Numbered from the stretch's first letter, positions 1 through 9,625 are shown. The stretch is 64,000 nt of DNA from Alpinimonas psychrophila (GCF_014137865.1 NZ_JACGWU010000001.1:186001-250000), one strand, 5' to 3'. Notes: generated by a model from the letters alone, not told the origin. A program made the numbers and translations.

Positions 1-405
1 AGTGATGACATTTGCTATGCCACGCAGAACCGTCAGGTAGCGATAAAAAAAGTGGCCCCGGATGCCGACCTCGTCATCGTCGTGGGCTCTGCCAACTCCT
101 CCAACTCGGTCCGTCTCGTCGAGGTTGCCCTCGAATATGGCGCCCGCGCCGCGTACCGCATCGACTACGCGCACGAGGTCAAGCCCGAGTGGTTCGAAGG
201 CGTGGCGACCGTGGGCGTGACCAGCGGGGCATCCGTTCCCGAAGATTTGGTTCAGGATCTGATGGCGTTGCTGGCTACGGGTGGTTATGACACGGTCGAA
301 GAAGTGAAGACAGCCGAGGAAGACTTGCTCTTCTCGCTACCGAAGGAACTGCGCTTCAACGTCACCGGCGAAGAAGACGCTCGCGCTCGCGGCGGTCGCG
401 TCTAG
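1..405 (+). CDS. ispH: IspH, 4-hydroxy-3-methylbut-2-enyl diphosphate reductase (5' end missing)
   Basis: Last step of the MEP isoprenoid pathway: reductive dehydration of HMBPP to IPP and DMAPP by a [4Fe-4S] enzyme. The reading frame is open from base 1 and starts with [11 protein letters not shown], followed by [22 protein letters not shown]. These are the conserved C-terminal-half blocks of IspH; the Cys of ICYAT is one of the three cluster ligands. About 134 codons of a roughly 330-residue protein are present, ending at the TAG at 403-405. The true start lies upstream of the window; the internal GTG at 52 is not a start. The next gene is on the other strand. Isoprenoid supply matters for any carotenoid or retinal made for the rhodopsin further along, though nothing here links the two directly. 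Confidence 0.95.
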   Translation, partial: SDDICYATQNRQVAIKKVAPDADLVIVVGSANSSNSVRLVEVALEYGARAAYRIDYAHEVKPEWFEGVATVGVTSGASVPEDLVQDLMALLATGGYDTVEEVKTAEEDLLFSLPKELRFNVTGEEDARARGGRV

Positions 406-417
406 AATTTTTCGAAT

Positions 418-1218
418 TTAGCTGTTTTGACCGGGCGTCTTTGTGGCGGAAGTGTTCTGAATGTAGGTCAGGATTGCGTTCCACGCGGTGGGGTCTGCGA
501 CGAACGCGAACACCATAAAGCCCAGAACCACGGCGCTTGAAATAGCGAAGCCGACGACGGGAACCCAAAACGCCATTTTGCCGGCGCGCATGCGACGGAT
601 AGCCCACCAAAAGGTCAGGCCGATCACGATGGCTTGGGAGAAAACAATTCCCCAGCCGAGTATTTTAGCCAAGCCCATGTTTGCGTAAGGGGCGAGGTTG
701 AGGCCCGGCTCCATGGTGTTCAGCTGATCGAAGGCGGCGTTGAGGGTTCGCGTGAGGTTGACGTAGTCGCCGAGCCCCGAGACGATCGAAAATACGGCGA
801 CTCCGAGCAACCCCCACGTGATGAAGCGATCTGATGCCAACTTGGCCAAGGCCACTGTTCGGGTCTTTTTTTCTTCTTCGGAGAGGTTCTGATTCGAATC
901 GGCGCTCGGGGGAGAACCGAATATGGCGGCGATGGCTTTCGGCGGTTTGGGTGGTTTTGCGCCCCCGACTGGCTTGGGTAGCTTGCCGGGCTTTTGGGAA
1001 ATATCAGGGGTTTGATTCGCTGTGGGTGCGCTCGCCACCTTGGCACTGGTCGCAGTGCTTGCCGCTTTTGTCTTTGCGGCGGCTTTTGCGGCCGCCTCTG
1101 CCGCCTTTAGTGTCTCTGGAGTGTGGGGCGCATTTGCTTCGGGATTCCACGACCAGCCCTCCGGTGCAAGCTCGCCGAACTCTGGTTGCGCCGGAGGGTT
1201 TTTCTGGTCTTCAGACAT
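418..1218 (-). CDS. Membrane protein of DUF6264 type
   Basis: 266 residues, function unknown. The N-terminal 130 residues are low-complexity and cytosolic: a PEGWSWNPEANAP block, then Ala/Lys-rich and Pro/Lys-rich stretches. Three hydrophobic segments follow at roughly 133-153, 185-205 and 218-240, with a short polar tail. This layout, and the position next to fbaA and ispH, match what is annotated as DUF6264 in Microbacteriaceae; the family name is from memory. It begins 21 bases after the fbaA stop on the same strand and probably shares its transcript. The frame runs convergently into ispH with a 12-base gap. No catalytic motif is visible. Confidence 0.75.
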   Translation of the reverse strand: MSEDQKNPPAQPEFGELAPEGWSWNPEANAPHTPETLKAAEAAAKAAAKTKAASTATSAKVASAPTANQTPDISQKPGKLPKPVGGAKPPKPPKAIAAIFGSPPSADSNQNLSEEEKKTRTVALAKLASDRFITWGLLGVAVFSIVSGLGDYVNLTRTLNAAFDQLNTMEPGLNLAPYANMGLAKILGWGIVFSQAIVIGLTFWWAIRRMRAGKMAFWVPVVGFAISSAVVLGFMVFAFVADPTAWNAILTYIQNTSATKTPGQNS

Positions 1219-1239
1219 AAATGCGATGGTCCCCTTGGT

Positions 1240-2265
1240 TTACTTGCCCGAGTGCCCGGCGGAGCCGAGCTGGTGTGTTGCTTGGATCACGCGAGCCGCC
1301 ATAGCAGTCTCGGCGATCTTCCCCCACGCGCGTGGGTCGTAAACCTTCTTGTTACCAACGCCGCCGTCTACCTTCAGCACACTGTCGTAGTTCTTCAGCA
1401 TTGTGTCGGCAATCGAACGAGTAAAGGCGTACTGAGTGTCCGTGTCAATATTCATCTTGATGACACCGTTGGAGACTGCCGTGGCGATCTCTTCGTCGGT
1501 GGAACCCGATCCGCCATGGAAGACGAGGTCGAAAGGCTTGGGGCCGTGGCCGTGAACGGCGGCCACGCCATCCTGAATTTCTTTAAGAATTTCGGGTCGA
1601 AGTTTGACGTTACCGGGAGCGTAAACGCCGTGAACGTTTCCAAACGTCATGGCAGCCATGTAGCGGCCGTGCTCGCCGAGGCCCAACGCTTGAACGGTCT
1701 TGAGGCCGTCTTCGACGGTGGAGTATAGGCTGTCGTTGATCTCGTGACTGACGCCGTCTTCTTCTCCGCCGACGACACCAATTTCAACTTCGAGAATGGC
1801 GTTAATTTGCTTCATCTTGGAGAGCAGAAGGTGGCCGATTTCCAAGTTCTCCCGCAGAGGGATAGCCGAACCATCCCACATGTGCGACTGGAAGAGGGGT
1901 TCGCGGCCAGCTTTGACTTCCTCAAGGCTTGCGGCAATGAGGGGCAAGACGAAGTCGTCGAGGGCGCCCTTGGGACAATGGTCGGTGTGGAGCGCAACGG
2001 TGACGGGGTAATTCTTGGCCACTTCAGTAGCGAACTTGGCGAATGCGATGGCGCCCGTGGCGCGACCCTTGACGGTGTGACCAGCAAAGTAATCGGCGCC
2101 GCCGGTCGTGACCTGAATGATTCCGTCGGAACCTGCTTCGGTGAGGCCTTGGAGAACTGCGTTAAGAGTTTGAGAGCTGGAAACGTTGAACGCGGGGTAC
2201 GCAAAAACGTTGGCCTTCGCTTTGTCTAGCATTTCAGCGTATTGGTCCGGGGTTGCAACGGGCAT
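1240..2265 (-). CDS. fbaA: Class II fructose-bisphosphate aldolase
   Basis: Zinc-dependent cleavage of fructose-1,6-bisphosphate to DHAP and glyceraldehyde-3-phosphate in glycolysis and gluconeogenesis. 341 residues, usual for the long class IIa form. ALHTDHCPK carries the catalytic Asp and zinc His, LEVEIGVVGGEEDG is the conserved Glu-rich block, and HGGSGS and NMNIDTDTQ-like (KMNIDTDTQYAF) segments bind the DHAP phosphate. The ATG at 2265 is preceded on its strand by AAGGAGAC. Divergent from glpX across about 160 bases, so the opposing FBP-cleaving and FBP-dephosphorylating enzymes share a promoter region. Confidence 0.97.
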   Translation of the reverse strand: MPVATPDQYAEMLDKAKANVFAYPAFNVSSSQTLNAVLQGLTEAGSDGIIQVTTGGADYFAGHTVKGRATGAIAFAKFATEVAKNYPVTVALHTDHCPKGALDDFVLPLIAASLEEVKAGREPLFQSHMWDGSAIPLRENLEIGHLLLSKMKQINAILEVEIGVVGGEEDGVSHEINDSLYSTVEDGLKTVQALGLGEHGRYMAAMTFGNVHGVYAPGNVKLRPEILKEIQDGVAAVHGHGPKPFDLVFHGGSGSTDEEIATAVSNGVIKMNIDTDTQYAFTRSIADTMLKNYDSVLKVDGGVGNKKVYDPRAWGKIAETAMAARVIQATHQLGSAGHSGK

Positions 2266-2426
2266 GATGTCTCCTTCTTGGCCGCAAACAATGGCATGTA
2301 GAGCAGGGAAGCCCTCGAATCATTCTAGTGAAATCCCGACAATTCTAGGCGAGAGCCCTGACGTGTCCGGGGCCGCTCACGGCATGCCCTCACCCCACTA
2401 TCAGCCTGACCGATAAGCTGAAAAAT

Positions 2427-3413
2427 GTGATGAGTAAAAACACCGGAACCCAGGATCTGCACCCCGACCGCAACTTGGCCATGGAGTTGGTGCGTGCCAC
2501 CGAGGCAGCGGCCATCCGCGCCTACCCCTTTATTGGGAAGGGCGATAAGAACGCTGCCGATGGCGCCGCTGTTGATGCCATGCGTGCTTTCTTAACCACG
2601 GTTAACTTCGCCGGCGTCATCGTCATTGGTGAGGGCGAGAAAGACTCCGCCCCGATGCTCTTCAACGGCGAAGAAGTTGGTAATGGCCACGGCCCGGCGT
2701 GCGACATTGCCGTCGATCCCATTGATGGCACGAGCCTGACCGGCGCCGGGCGCCAAAATGCCGTCTCGGTCATTGCGGTGGCTGACCGCGGCACGATGCT
2801 GGATGCCTCATCCGTCTTCTACATGGACAAGCTTGTTGCTGGGCCTGAGGGCGTTGGCGTGCTCGACATCCGTCGCCCCATCGGGGATAACATTCGTGCG
2901 CTGGCAAAGGCCAAGGGCAAAATTGTTTCTGACATGAGTATTGCGGTGTTGGATCGCCCGCGTCACGCTCAACTGATTGACGAGATCCGTGCGTCCGGTG
3001 CTGGAACCCGCATGATGCTGGATGGTGACGTGGCCGGCGGAATCAACGCGGCGCGATATGACTCCCGCATCGACATGTGCGTTGGCATTGGCGGAAGCCC
3101 CGAAGGAATCGTGACGGCCTGCGCCATCAAGGCCTTGGGCGGCTTTATTGAGGGCATTCTGGCTCCTTTGGATGAGGCTGAGCGCCAGCGCGGAATCGAT
3201 GCGGGCCTCAAGATGGACCACGTTTACGACGCCAACGGGCTGGTCTCCAGCGATAACACCTTCTTCGTCGCCACGGGTGTCACCGATGGCGGTCTCGTCG
3301 ACGGCGTTCGCCGCATGGGGCCCGTTATCCGCACCGACAGCATCATCTTGCGTGGTCACTCAGGAACGATTCGCCGCGTTCGTGCTGACTACCGGGCCGA
3401 CCGCTGGATGTAA
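2427..3413 (+). CDS. glpX: Class II fructose-1,6-bisphosphatase
   Basis: Hydrolyses fructose-1,6-bisphosphate to fructose-6-phosphate in gluconeogenesis. About 328 residues with the GlpX hallmarks: IGEGEKD, CDIAVDPIDGTSLTG (metal-binding DPIDGT), GGSPEG near residue 220 and the ILRGHSGTIRR block near the C-terminus. Start choice is open between GTG 2427 and the adjacent ATG 2430; no strong Shine-Dalgarno is visible, so initiation may be leaderless or weak. Divergent from fbaA. The 3' end is 30 bases from the convergent transporter gene with no clear terminator between them. Confidence 0.95.
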   Translation: MMSKNTGTQDLHPDRNLAMELVRATEAAAIRAYPFIGKGDKNAADGAAVDAMRAFLTTVNFAGVIVIGEGEKDSAPMLFNGEEVGNGHGPACDIAVDPIDGTSLTGAGRQNAVSVIAVADRGTMLDASSVFYMDKLVAGPEGVGVLDIRRPIGDNIRALAKAKGKIVSDMSIAVLDRPRHAQLIDEIRASGAGTRMMLDGDVAGGINAARYDSRIDMCVGIGGSPEGIVTACAIKALGGFIEGILAPLDEAERQRGIDAGLKMDHVYDANGLVSSDNTFFVATGVTDGGLVDGVRRMGPVIRTDSIILRGHSGTIRRVRADYRADRWM

Positions 3414-3443
3414 GGCTTTCTATCCGCCACCGACCGCTAGTCG

Positions 3444-4700
3444 TTAGGAAATCGGGCGAACGAGCTCGTCGTCGACGATTCGCTGGCGCGCCAAGACAAT
3501 TCCGGCGGCGGATCCCGAAAGGGAAATCACGGTGAGAAAAATGAGAGCCGCGGTCCAGTTGCCCGTGACGGAAAAGAGCATGCCGAGAGCTGGCGGGCCG
3601 GACAGTGCCACAACGTAGGCGATAGTTGTCGCAAAACCGCTGAGCGCCATCGACGTCCGGGGGGTCCGAGTCCGCAAGTTGACCATGACGAGCGCCAGGG
3701 GAAAAAGCAACGGTCCCGAGCCGGCAATGATGACCCAGAGCAAAGTTGCCTGCGTCGGGAAGAAAATCAATCCGGCATAGCCCACGAGAAAACAGGCCGT
3801 GGCGATGTGTACGAGGTAATCGACCCGCCGGACACGAGCCGCAATCATGGGCAGGATGAGCGCAAAAGGTGCTCCCATCGCCGCAAAGACTCCCAGCAAG
3901 GCACCCGCCTGAACGAGGGAGACGTTGGAAATATCACTCAGGATGATGGGCATCCAGGCAAACATGGCATAGCCATTGATGGAGGAGACGGCCAAGATAA
4001 TCGCGATTGCCCAGGCGGTGGAAGAACGCCAGATGGCAACATGGTCCGGGTGAACCTCGGTCGTTGCAGCAAGGGCAGCAGCTTTTGCGGCGCTGCGATT
4101 TCGTGAGATCTCAATGATCCAAGGAATGAGAGCTAGGACGGCGATGATGCCCCACTGACCAAGGAATCCTCGCCAAGAAATGCTGTGGCTAAGCGGCACG
4201 GCAATCAGCGGGGGGAGGAGGGAGCTAATTGCCACGAGCGTCATGTAGAGCGAGGTCATGAGGGGGATGCGGTCCGGGAAATACTTCTTTACCAGAGGCG
4301 GCATCAACACATTGCCGAAACCCATCCCGAGCAGAGCAAGAAAAGTTCCCACGCTGAGACCACCCCAGTTTGCGGCGGTGGCGCGAAGAATGTGACCGAT
4401 GATAATCAGGGTGAGGGCGATCACGACGGTGTATTCAAGGCCAGCGCGGCGAGCGATCTTCGGGGTAAAAATACCGCCCAGGGCGAAACACAGGGGAGCG
4501 ATGAAGCCGAGGAATGAGATGGCGAAGATGCTGAGAGGAAAGTCTTGCTGAATCAGCGGGATGATGGGCGACAGCCCGGCCACGGCGAGGCGCATGTTTA
4601 GCGCAACGAGCAGAATCCCTGCAAAAACGAGAAAGCGCCCACGCCACAGCGGGAGGGACGGTTCAGGAAAATTTCGCGGGGAGGGCATTCTCTCAATCAT
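3444..4700 (-). CDS. MFS transporter of the CynX/NimT type
   Basis: 418 residues with twelve predicted membrane helices. The first helix ends in ALNMRLAVAGLSPIIPLIQQDF, which resembles the NxR..vgpvlp start of CynX/NimT (cyanate or 2-nitroimidazole) family members. A loop at about residues 205-220 separates the two six-helix halves. Substrate cannot be called; CynX-family proteins are named after cyanate, but cyanase or nitrilase genes are not nearby. It is transcribed toward glpX. Start taken at ATG 4700; an ATG four codons further in (MPSPRNF) is an alternative. Confidence 0.85.
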   Translation of the reverse strand: MIERMPSPRNFPEPSLPLWRGRFLVFAGILLVALNMRLAVAGLSPIIPLIQQDFPLSIFAISFLGFIAPLCFALGGIFTPKIARRAGLEYTVVIALTLIIIGHILRATAANWGGLSVGTFLALLGMGFGNVLMPPLVKKYFPDRIPLMTSLYMTLVAISSLLPPLIAVPLSHSISWRGFLGQWGIIAVLALIPWIIEISRNRSAAKAAALAATTEVHPDHVAIWRSSTAWAIAIILAVSSINGYAMFAWMPIILSDISNVSLVQAGALLGVFAAMGAPFALILPMIAARVRRVDYLVHIATACFLVGYAGLIFFPTQATLLWVIIAGSGPLLFPLALVMVNLRTRTPRTSMALSGFATTIAYVVALSGPPALGMLFSVTGNWTAALIFLTVISLSGSAAGIVLARQRIVDDELVRPIS

Positions 4701-4762
4701 GCACCTAATTCAAGGTGTCAAATTTCCGCTCGCACGGAGAGGTGACTGTTAAAAAAACGCGA

Positions 4763-6004
4763 TTACGCGGGCTCGCCCGTTGGCAGCGCCAATTCAGGAT
4801 CAACTAGTTCGGCCGCGGTGATGGGGCGAGGGGCTTCGTGGATTTCTGCGCTCTCCGCGATGATTTTTGTTGGATCGATGCCAGGGAACTTGCGCGCTGT
4901 GGTGAGAACGCGAGTCTCCAGCGCGCCGACAAAGCCGTTGTAGTGCTTGACCGTGCTCTCGATGGCCTTGCGCAGATCTTCGGAGTGCTTCGTCATCGTT
5001 GCCAGTCGTGAGTAAAGTTCGTTACCAAGATCGAAGAGTTTCTTGGCCTCATCGGTGACGACTTGCTGTTGCCACGTGTAGGCAACTGTTTTCAGCACGG
5101 CCCACAGGTTCACGGGGGAGGCAAGTGCCACCCGTTTGCTGAACGCGTAGTCCAGAAGAGTCGGGTCGGCTTCCAGCGCCGATGCCAAGAGGGACTCACT
5201 CGGAATGAAGGCCAGCACGAACTCGGGGCTGAAGTCGAAGCCGGTCCAGTAGTTCTTACTGCTGAGGGCATCTACGTGTGCACGGACAGCTTTCACATGA
5301 GCCTTGAGCAGAGTCTCGCGTCGGGCAGCCTGCTCGCCCGTTGCTGTGAGGGGAATTTGACTAGCTTCGAGATAGGAGTTGAAGGGCACCTTGGCGTCAA
5401 TGACGATGGTCTTGCCGCCGGGCAGGTTGATAATCATGTCGGGGCGAATAACCCCGGTATCAGTTGTCATGGTCTGCTGGGTATCGAAGTCGACATGTGC
5501 AGTAAGGCCGGCGACCTCTACGAGTCGGCGAAGTTGAGCTTCGCCCCACGTGCCACGAACGCTATTCGACGACAGGGCGCTGGCGAGAGACTGGGTGGTA
5601 GCGCGGAGTTCCTCACCAAATTGACGAGATTCTTTCAGTTGCTGTTCTAGAGCGCCATACTGCAGGCTGCGTTGCTGTTCGAGTTCAGACACCTTGGTCT
5701 GCATCGTGCGAAGGGTCTCTTTCACCGGCGCGAGGGCCTCGAGCACTTTGTGCTCTTCCCGCGCTCGCTCGGTTTCTTCATCAGCGCGGCGTCGGTTCTC
5801 GTCACCAAGCTCCCGGTTGCGCTGCTCGAGCGAGAAGATTTGGGCGTCTTTTGCGATGACGGTCGCTTCGGCCGCAGCGAGCCGAGGGGCTAGATCCTCC
5901 AGCACAATCCCCGCGCCCACACGGGCTTTCAGCAGCCAACCGAGGGCCAAGCCGACGGCAAGGCCCGCGATGATTCCGAGGGCTAACACGAGTATGAGAT
6001 CCAT
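4763..6004 (-). CDS. rmuC: RmuC-family DNA recombination protein
   Basis: 413 residues. One N-terminal membrane helix (MDLILVLALGIIAGLAVGLALG), then a charged coiled coil at about residues 40-140 with an ERAREE-type run, then the RmuC domain with VRGTWGEAQLRRLVE, DMIINLPGGKTIVIDAKVP and FVLAFIPSESLL. RmuC proteins are nuclease-like and limit inversions and rearrangements at short inverted repeats. An in-frame upstream extension of 20 codons exists, but the membrane helix normally sits at the extreme N-terminus, so the ATG at 6004 is preferred. Divergent from iolC. Confidence 0.93.
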   Translation of the reverse strand: MDLILVLALGIIAGLAVGLALGWLLKARVGAGIVLEDLAPRLAAAEATVIAKDAQIFSLEQRNRELGDENRRRADEETERAREEHKVLEALAPVKETLRTMQTKVSELEQQRSLQYGALEQQLKESRQFGEELRATTQSLASALSSNSVRGTWGEAQLRRLVEVAGLTAHVDFDTQQTMTTDTGVIRPDMIINLPGGKTIVIDAKVPFNSYLEASQIPLTATGEQAARRETLLKAHVKAVRAHVDALSSKNYWTGFDFSPEFVLAFIPSESLLASALEADPTLLDYAFSKRVALASPVNLWAVLKTVAYTWQQQVVTDEAKKLFDLGNELYSRLATMTKHSEDLRKAIESTVKHYNGFVGALETRVLTTARKFPGIDPTKIIAESAEIHEAPRPITAAELVDPELALPTGEPA

Positions 6005-6105
6005 GTCTTCAGTGTGCCAGTCACGACTGACACTTGCGGGTCGGCGACCCGTCCCCCACAGCAATTTCCCGCCAAGATTGCCAGCGAGTAGAATTTTGAT
6101 GTCAA

Positions 6106-6118
6106 TATGTCATAACAT
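6106..6118 (-). promoter_or_regulatory. Candidate GntR (IolR-like) operator upstream of iolC
   Basis: TATGTCATAACAT lies 69 bases before the iolC ATG. Its reverse complement ATGTTATGACATA occurs exactly at 24559-24571 before the sugar ABC operon. The core TGTCATAACA fits KGWCHTRACA, which is how I recall the C. glutamicum IolR consensus. The site is an imperfect palindrome, as expected for a GntR dimer. The likely binder is the GntR protein at 28524-29285. Confidence 0.65.
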
Positions 6119-6186
6119 AGTGAAAGTCACACAGTTGTGAAAGTGTCACCGTCACCCTACGAACACGGAAAGTTGTACATCGCAGT

Positions 6187-7149
6187 ATGACCGCCTCAAC
6201 GCGCACTCCCTTTGATGTCCTCACGATTGGTCGTGTGGGTGTCGACATTTATCCCCTTCAAGATGGGGTTGGTCTTGAAGACGTTTCCACATTCGGTAAG
6301 TACTTGGGCGGTAGCGCCACCAACGTTGCTGTCGCCGCAGCGAAGCATGGCCTGAAAGCGGCCGTCATTACCCGCACGGGTAACGACCCCTTTGGCACGT
6401 ATATTCACCAGGAGCTCGCGCGCCTCGGCGTCAGTGATGAGTATGTCTCCGGTGTCGCCGGCCTGAACACGCCCGTAGTCTTTTGCGAGATATTCCCGCC
6501 CGATGACTTCCCGCTCTACTTCTACCGCGAGCCCAAGGCCCCCGACCTCGTGATCAACGCCACCGAGCTCGACCTTGACGCCATCCTGCACGCCAAGATC
6601 TACTGGTCAACCGTCACGGGTCTGTCCCAGGAGCCCAGCCGCACGGCGCACCATGTCGCCTGGGATGCGCGCGGCCGCAAGCCTCTCACCATCCTGGACC
6701 TCGATTACCGACCAATGTTCTGGAACTCTCCCGAGTTGGCCAGCGCCGAGGTTGACAAGGCTCTGGGCAAAGTCACCGTTGCCGTGGGGAACAAAGAAGA
6801 GTGCGACATTGCCGTTGGAGAAACGGAGCCATTACGGGCAGCGGATGCTCTGCTCGAGCGCGGTATCGAACTTGCGATTGTCAAGCAGGGCCCCAAGGGC
6901 GTTCTGGCCAAGACTCGCACCGAGACGGTGGAAGTTCCTCCCTACTTTGTCGATGTCATCAATGGCCTTGGTGCCGGCGATAGCTTTGGCGGAGCCCTCT
7001 GTTACGGGTTGCTTCAGGAATGGCCGCTGGAGCGCATCCTCCGTTTTGCAAATGTGGCCGGTGCTCTTGTCGCCAGCCGCCGTGAATGTTCAACCGCCAT
7101 GCCGACCACGGCCGAAGTTGAAGAAATCCTGAAGGGGCTCGACGCATGA
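6187..7149 (+). CDS. iolC: 5-dehydro-2-deoxygluconokinase, PfkB family
   Basis: Phosphorylates 2-deoxy-5-keto-gluconate in myo-inositol catabolism. 320 residues of a ribokinase/PfkB fold: N-terminal LTIGRVGVDIYPLQ, GGSATNVAVAAAKHG near residue 43, and the C-terminal PfkB signature NGLGAGDSFGGAL carrying the catalytic Asp. First gene of operon A; its TGA overlaps the ATG of the aldolase gene (ATGA), so the two are translationally coupled. A GntR-type box lies upstream. The 5' region is shared divergently with rmuC. A sugar kinase of other specificity is possible from sequence alone, but iolA, iolB and iolD next to it settle the call. Confidence 0.93.
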   Translation: MTASTRTPFDVLTIGRVGVDIYPLQDGVGLEDVSTFGKYLGGSATNVAVAAAKHGLKAAVITRTGNDPFGTYIHQELARLGVSDEYVSGVAGLNTPVVFCEIFPPDDFPLYFYREPKAPDLVINATELDLDAILHAKIYWSTVTGLSQEPSRTAHHVAWDARGRKPLTILDLDYRPMFWNSPELASAEVDKALGKVTVAVGNKEECDIAVGETEPLRAADALLERGIELAIVKQGPKGVLAKTRTETVEVPPYFVDVINGLGAGDSFGGALCYGLLQEWPLERILRFANVAGALVASRRECSTAMPTTAEVEEILKGLDA

Positions 7150-8027
7150 AAAATCTCGACTTTGACAAGCTTCGCGAAACCCGTGCCGCTCATCCGGAAC
7201 GCATCGCCGAGATTTTTGCTGCGCGTAAACGGCGCGAGTTGATTCGCGGAGACGGACGTCTCTTCATCGTTGCCGCCGACCACCCCGCTCGTGGAGCGCT
7301 CAGTGTCGGCTCCGACGAGAGTGCAATGGCAGATCGTTACGGACTTCTTGAACGCCTCGCCACCGCACTGTCGCGCCCCGGTGTTGACGGCGTTTTGGGC
7401 ACCCCTGACATCATCGAGGACCTGGCGTTACTGGGCCTGCTCGATGACAAAATTGTCGTCGGATCCATGAACCGCGGAGGGCTCAAAGGCGCATCCTTTG
7501 AAATGGATGACCGTTACACGGCCTATGACATTGAAAGCATTATGCGCTCGGGCTTGGACTTCGCCAAGAACCTCTTGCGCATCAACCTCGCCGACGCAGG
7601 TTCGGTCACCACGTTGGAAGCAACTGCCATGGCGGTCAGCGATGCCGTCGATGCGACACTGCCCATCATGCTGGAACCGTTTATGAGCGAATGGGTCGAT
7701 GGAAAAATTCGTAACGACCTCTCCACGGATGCCGTTATCCTCTCAATTTCGATCGCCGCTGGTTTGGGTAACTCCAGCTCGTATACATGGCTGAAGCTTC
7801 CCGTTGTTGCCGACATGGAACGTGTCATGGCCTCGACCACGTTGCCAACGCTCCTGCTCGGTGGCGACCCTGAAGGAAACCAAGAAGAAACATTTGAGGC
7901 CTGGAGCAAGGCACTTGCGCTTCCAGGAGTGCGGGGTCTGGTTGTGGGCCGCAGCCTGCTCTACCCTCAGGATGGGGATGTCGTGAGCGCTATTGACGCA
8001 GCAGCAGCCCTCGTTCACGGCGCTTAA
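7146..8027 (+). CDS. Cgl0159-type (beta/alpha)8 aldolase of the inositol pathway
   Basis: 293 residues. Predicted to cleave 2-deoxy-5-keto-gluconate-6-phosphate to DHAP and malonate semialdehyde, the step done by IolJ elsewhere. It resembles the C. glutamicum Cgl0159 protein encoded between iolC and iolA, a TIM-barrel related to class I aldolases. Visible blocks are FIVAADHPARGALSVG, VVGSMNRGGLKGASFEMDDR, IMLEPFMSEW, SSYTWLKLPVV (candidate Schiff-base Lys) and the phosphate-binding GLVVGRSLLYP. It overlaps iolC by 4 bases. The aldolase role is inferred from family and operon position; no classical class II FBA-type IolJ is present in the cluster. Confidence 0.85.
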   Translation: MKNLDFDKLRETRAAHPERIAEIFAARKRRELIRGDGRLFIVAADHPARGALSVGSDESAMADRYGLLERLATALSRPGVDGVLGTPDIIEDLALLGLLDDKIVVGSMNRGGLKGASFEMDDRYTAYDIESIMRSGLDFAKNLLRINLADAGSVTTLEATAMAVSDAVDATLPIMLEPFMSEWVDGKIRNDLSTDAVILSISIAAGLGNSSSYTWLKLPVVADMERVMASTTLPTLLLGGDPEGNQEETFEAWSKALALPGVRGLVVGRSLLYPQDGDVVSAIDAAAALVHGA

Positions 8028-8107
8028 ATTCAAGAATCTGAATTTGACGCTTAAATTTCACACCGAAGAAATATCCGAACTCGATAGTTCACGAAAGAAG
8101 ATCACCT

Positions 8108-9604
8108 ATGTCTAACCTTCCTGTCGTTTCACACTGGATTGATGGCGCCGAGCGCCCCAGCACATCCGGTCGCACCTCACCCGTCTTTGATCCTGCTCTT
8201 GGCGTTGTCACCAAGCACGTGGGTCTGGCCGATGCCGCCGAAATTGACGCCGCTATTGCCTCGGCAAAGGCTGCTTTCCCCGCGTGGCGCGACCTTTCAC
8301 TTGCCAAGCGGCAAGCCATCATCTTCAACTTTCGTGAATTGTTGAATGCTCGCAAAGGTGAGCTCGCCGAAATCGTCACGAGCGAGCATGGCAAGGTACT
8401 CTCCGATGCTCTGGGTGAGATCACGCGCGGCCAAGAAGTAGTCGAATTTGCATGTGGCATGAACCAAATGCTGAAAGGTGAATATTCCGAGAACGTCTCG
8501 ACAGGGGTGGATGTCTACTCGACACGCCAGCCGCTCGGAGTCGTTGGCGTCATCAGCCCCTTCAACTTTCCTGCCATGGTTCCCATGTGGTTCTTCCCCG
8601 TGGCCATTGCGGCCGGCAACACCGTCATTCTGAAGCCCTCTGAAAAAGACCCTTCGGCCGCCATCTGGATGGCACGTTTGTTCACAGAGGCCGGTCTTCC
8701 CGATGGCGTCTTTACCGTGCTGAACGGTGACAAAGAAGCCGTTGACGGTTTGCTTGAGCACCCTGATGTCAAGGCCATTTCCTTCGTGGGTTCCACTCCC
8801 ATCGCCAAGTACGTCTATGAAACCGGTGCCAAGAACGGCAAGCGCGTTCAGGCTCTCGGCGGCGCAAAGAACCACATGCTTGTTTTGCCCGATGCTGACC
8901 TCGAGCTCGTGGCTGACTCTGCCATCAATGCCGGTTTTGGTAGCGCCGGCGAGCGTTGCATGGCCATCAGCGTCATAGTTGCTGTTGAGCCCGTTGCGGA
9001 TGCTCTCATCGAGAAGATTGTCTCGCGCATGAAGGGCCTCACCATCGGTGATGGCCGCCGCAACTGCGACATGGGCCCTCTGGTCACCGAGGTTCACCGC
9101 GACAAAGTATCCAGTTACATCGACATCGCTGCCGCCGATGGCGCAACGGTTGTGGTCGATGGTCGTGGTATCGAGGTCGACGGCGACGCCAACGGATTCT
9201 GGCTCGGCCCGACTCTGCTGGACAACGTTCCCACCTCATCCAAGGCCTACACGGAGGAAATCTTCGGACCGGTTCTCTCGGTCGTGCGTGTTCACTCCTA
9301 TGAGGAGGGTGTTGACCTCATCAACAACGGCGCCTTCGGTAACGGAACCGCCATCTTCACCAACGATGGCGGAGCGGCTCGTCGTTTCCAAAACGAGATT
9401 GAGGTCGGCATGATCGGAATCAACGTTCCCATCCCCGTGCCCGTTGCCTTCTTCTCGTTCGGAGGGTGGAAGAACTCGTTGTTCGGTGACACCAAGGCCC
9501 ACGGTGCCGAGGGCGTTCACTTCTACACGCGTGGCAAGGCCATCACGAGCCGCTGGCTTGACCCCAGCCATGGCGGCATCAACTTGGGATTTCCCCAAAA
9601 CTAG
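8108..9604 (+). CDS. iolA: Malonate/methylmalonate-semialdehyde dehydrogenase (CoA-acylating)
   Basis: NAD- and CoA-dependent oxidation of malonate semialdehyde to acetyl-CoA and CO2, the last step of myo-inositol breakdown. 498 residues of the ALDH superfamily with the MMSDH signatures: SPFNFPAMVPMWFFP at about residue 155, GGAKNHMLVLPDADLE where other ALDHs have the catalytic Glu, catalytic Cys284 in GSAGERCMA, and the C-terminal VPVAFFSFGGWKNSLFGD. RBS GAAAGAAGATC precedes the ATG. The gap to the aldolase gene is 80 bases; downstream lies a GC-rich hairpin before iolB. Confidence 0.95.
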   Translation: MSNLPVVSHWIDGAERPSTSGRTSPVFDPALGVVTKHVGLADAAEIDAAIASAKAAFPAWRDLSLAKRQAIIFNFRELLNARKGELAEIVTSEHGKVLSDALGEITRGQEVVEFACGMNQMLKGEYSENVSTGVDVYSTRQPLGVVGVISPFNFPAMVPMWFFPVAIAAGNTVILKPSEKDPSAAIWMARLFTEAGLPDGVFTVLNGDKEAVDGLLEHPDVKAISFVGSTPIAKYVYETGAKNGKRVQALGGAKNHMLVLPDADLELVADSAINAGFGSAGERCMAISVIVAVEPVADALIEKIVSRMKGLTIGDGRRNCDMGPLVTEVHRDKVSSYIDIAAADGATVVVDGRGIEVDGDANGFWLGPTLLDNVPTSSKAYTEEIFGPVLSVVRVHSYEEGVDLINNGAFGNGTAIFTNDGGAARRFQNEIEVGMIGINVPIPVPVAFFSFGGWKNSLFGDTKAHGAEGVHFYTRGKAITSRWLDPSHGGINLGFPQN

Positions 9605-9625
9605 TTTCATAGCGTTGCGGGTGCT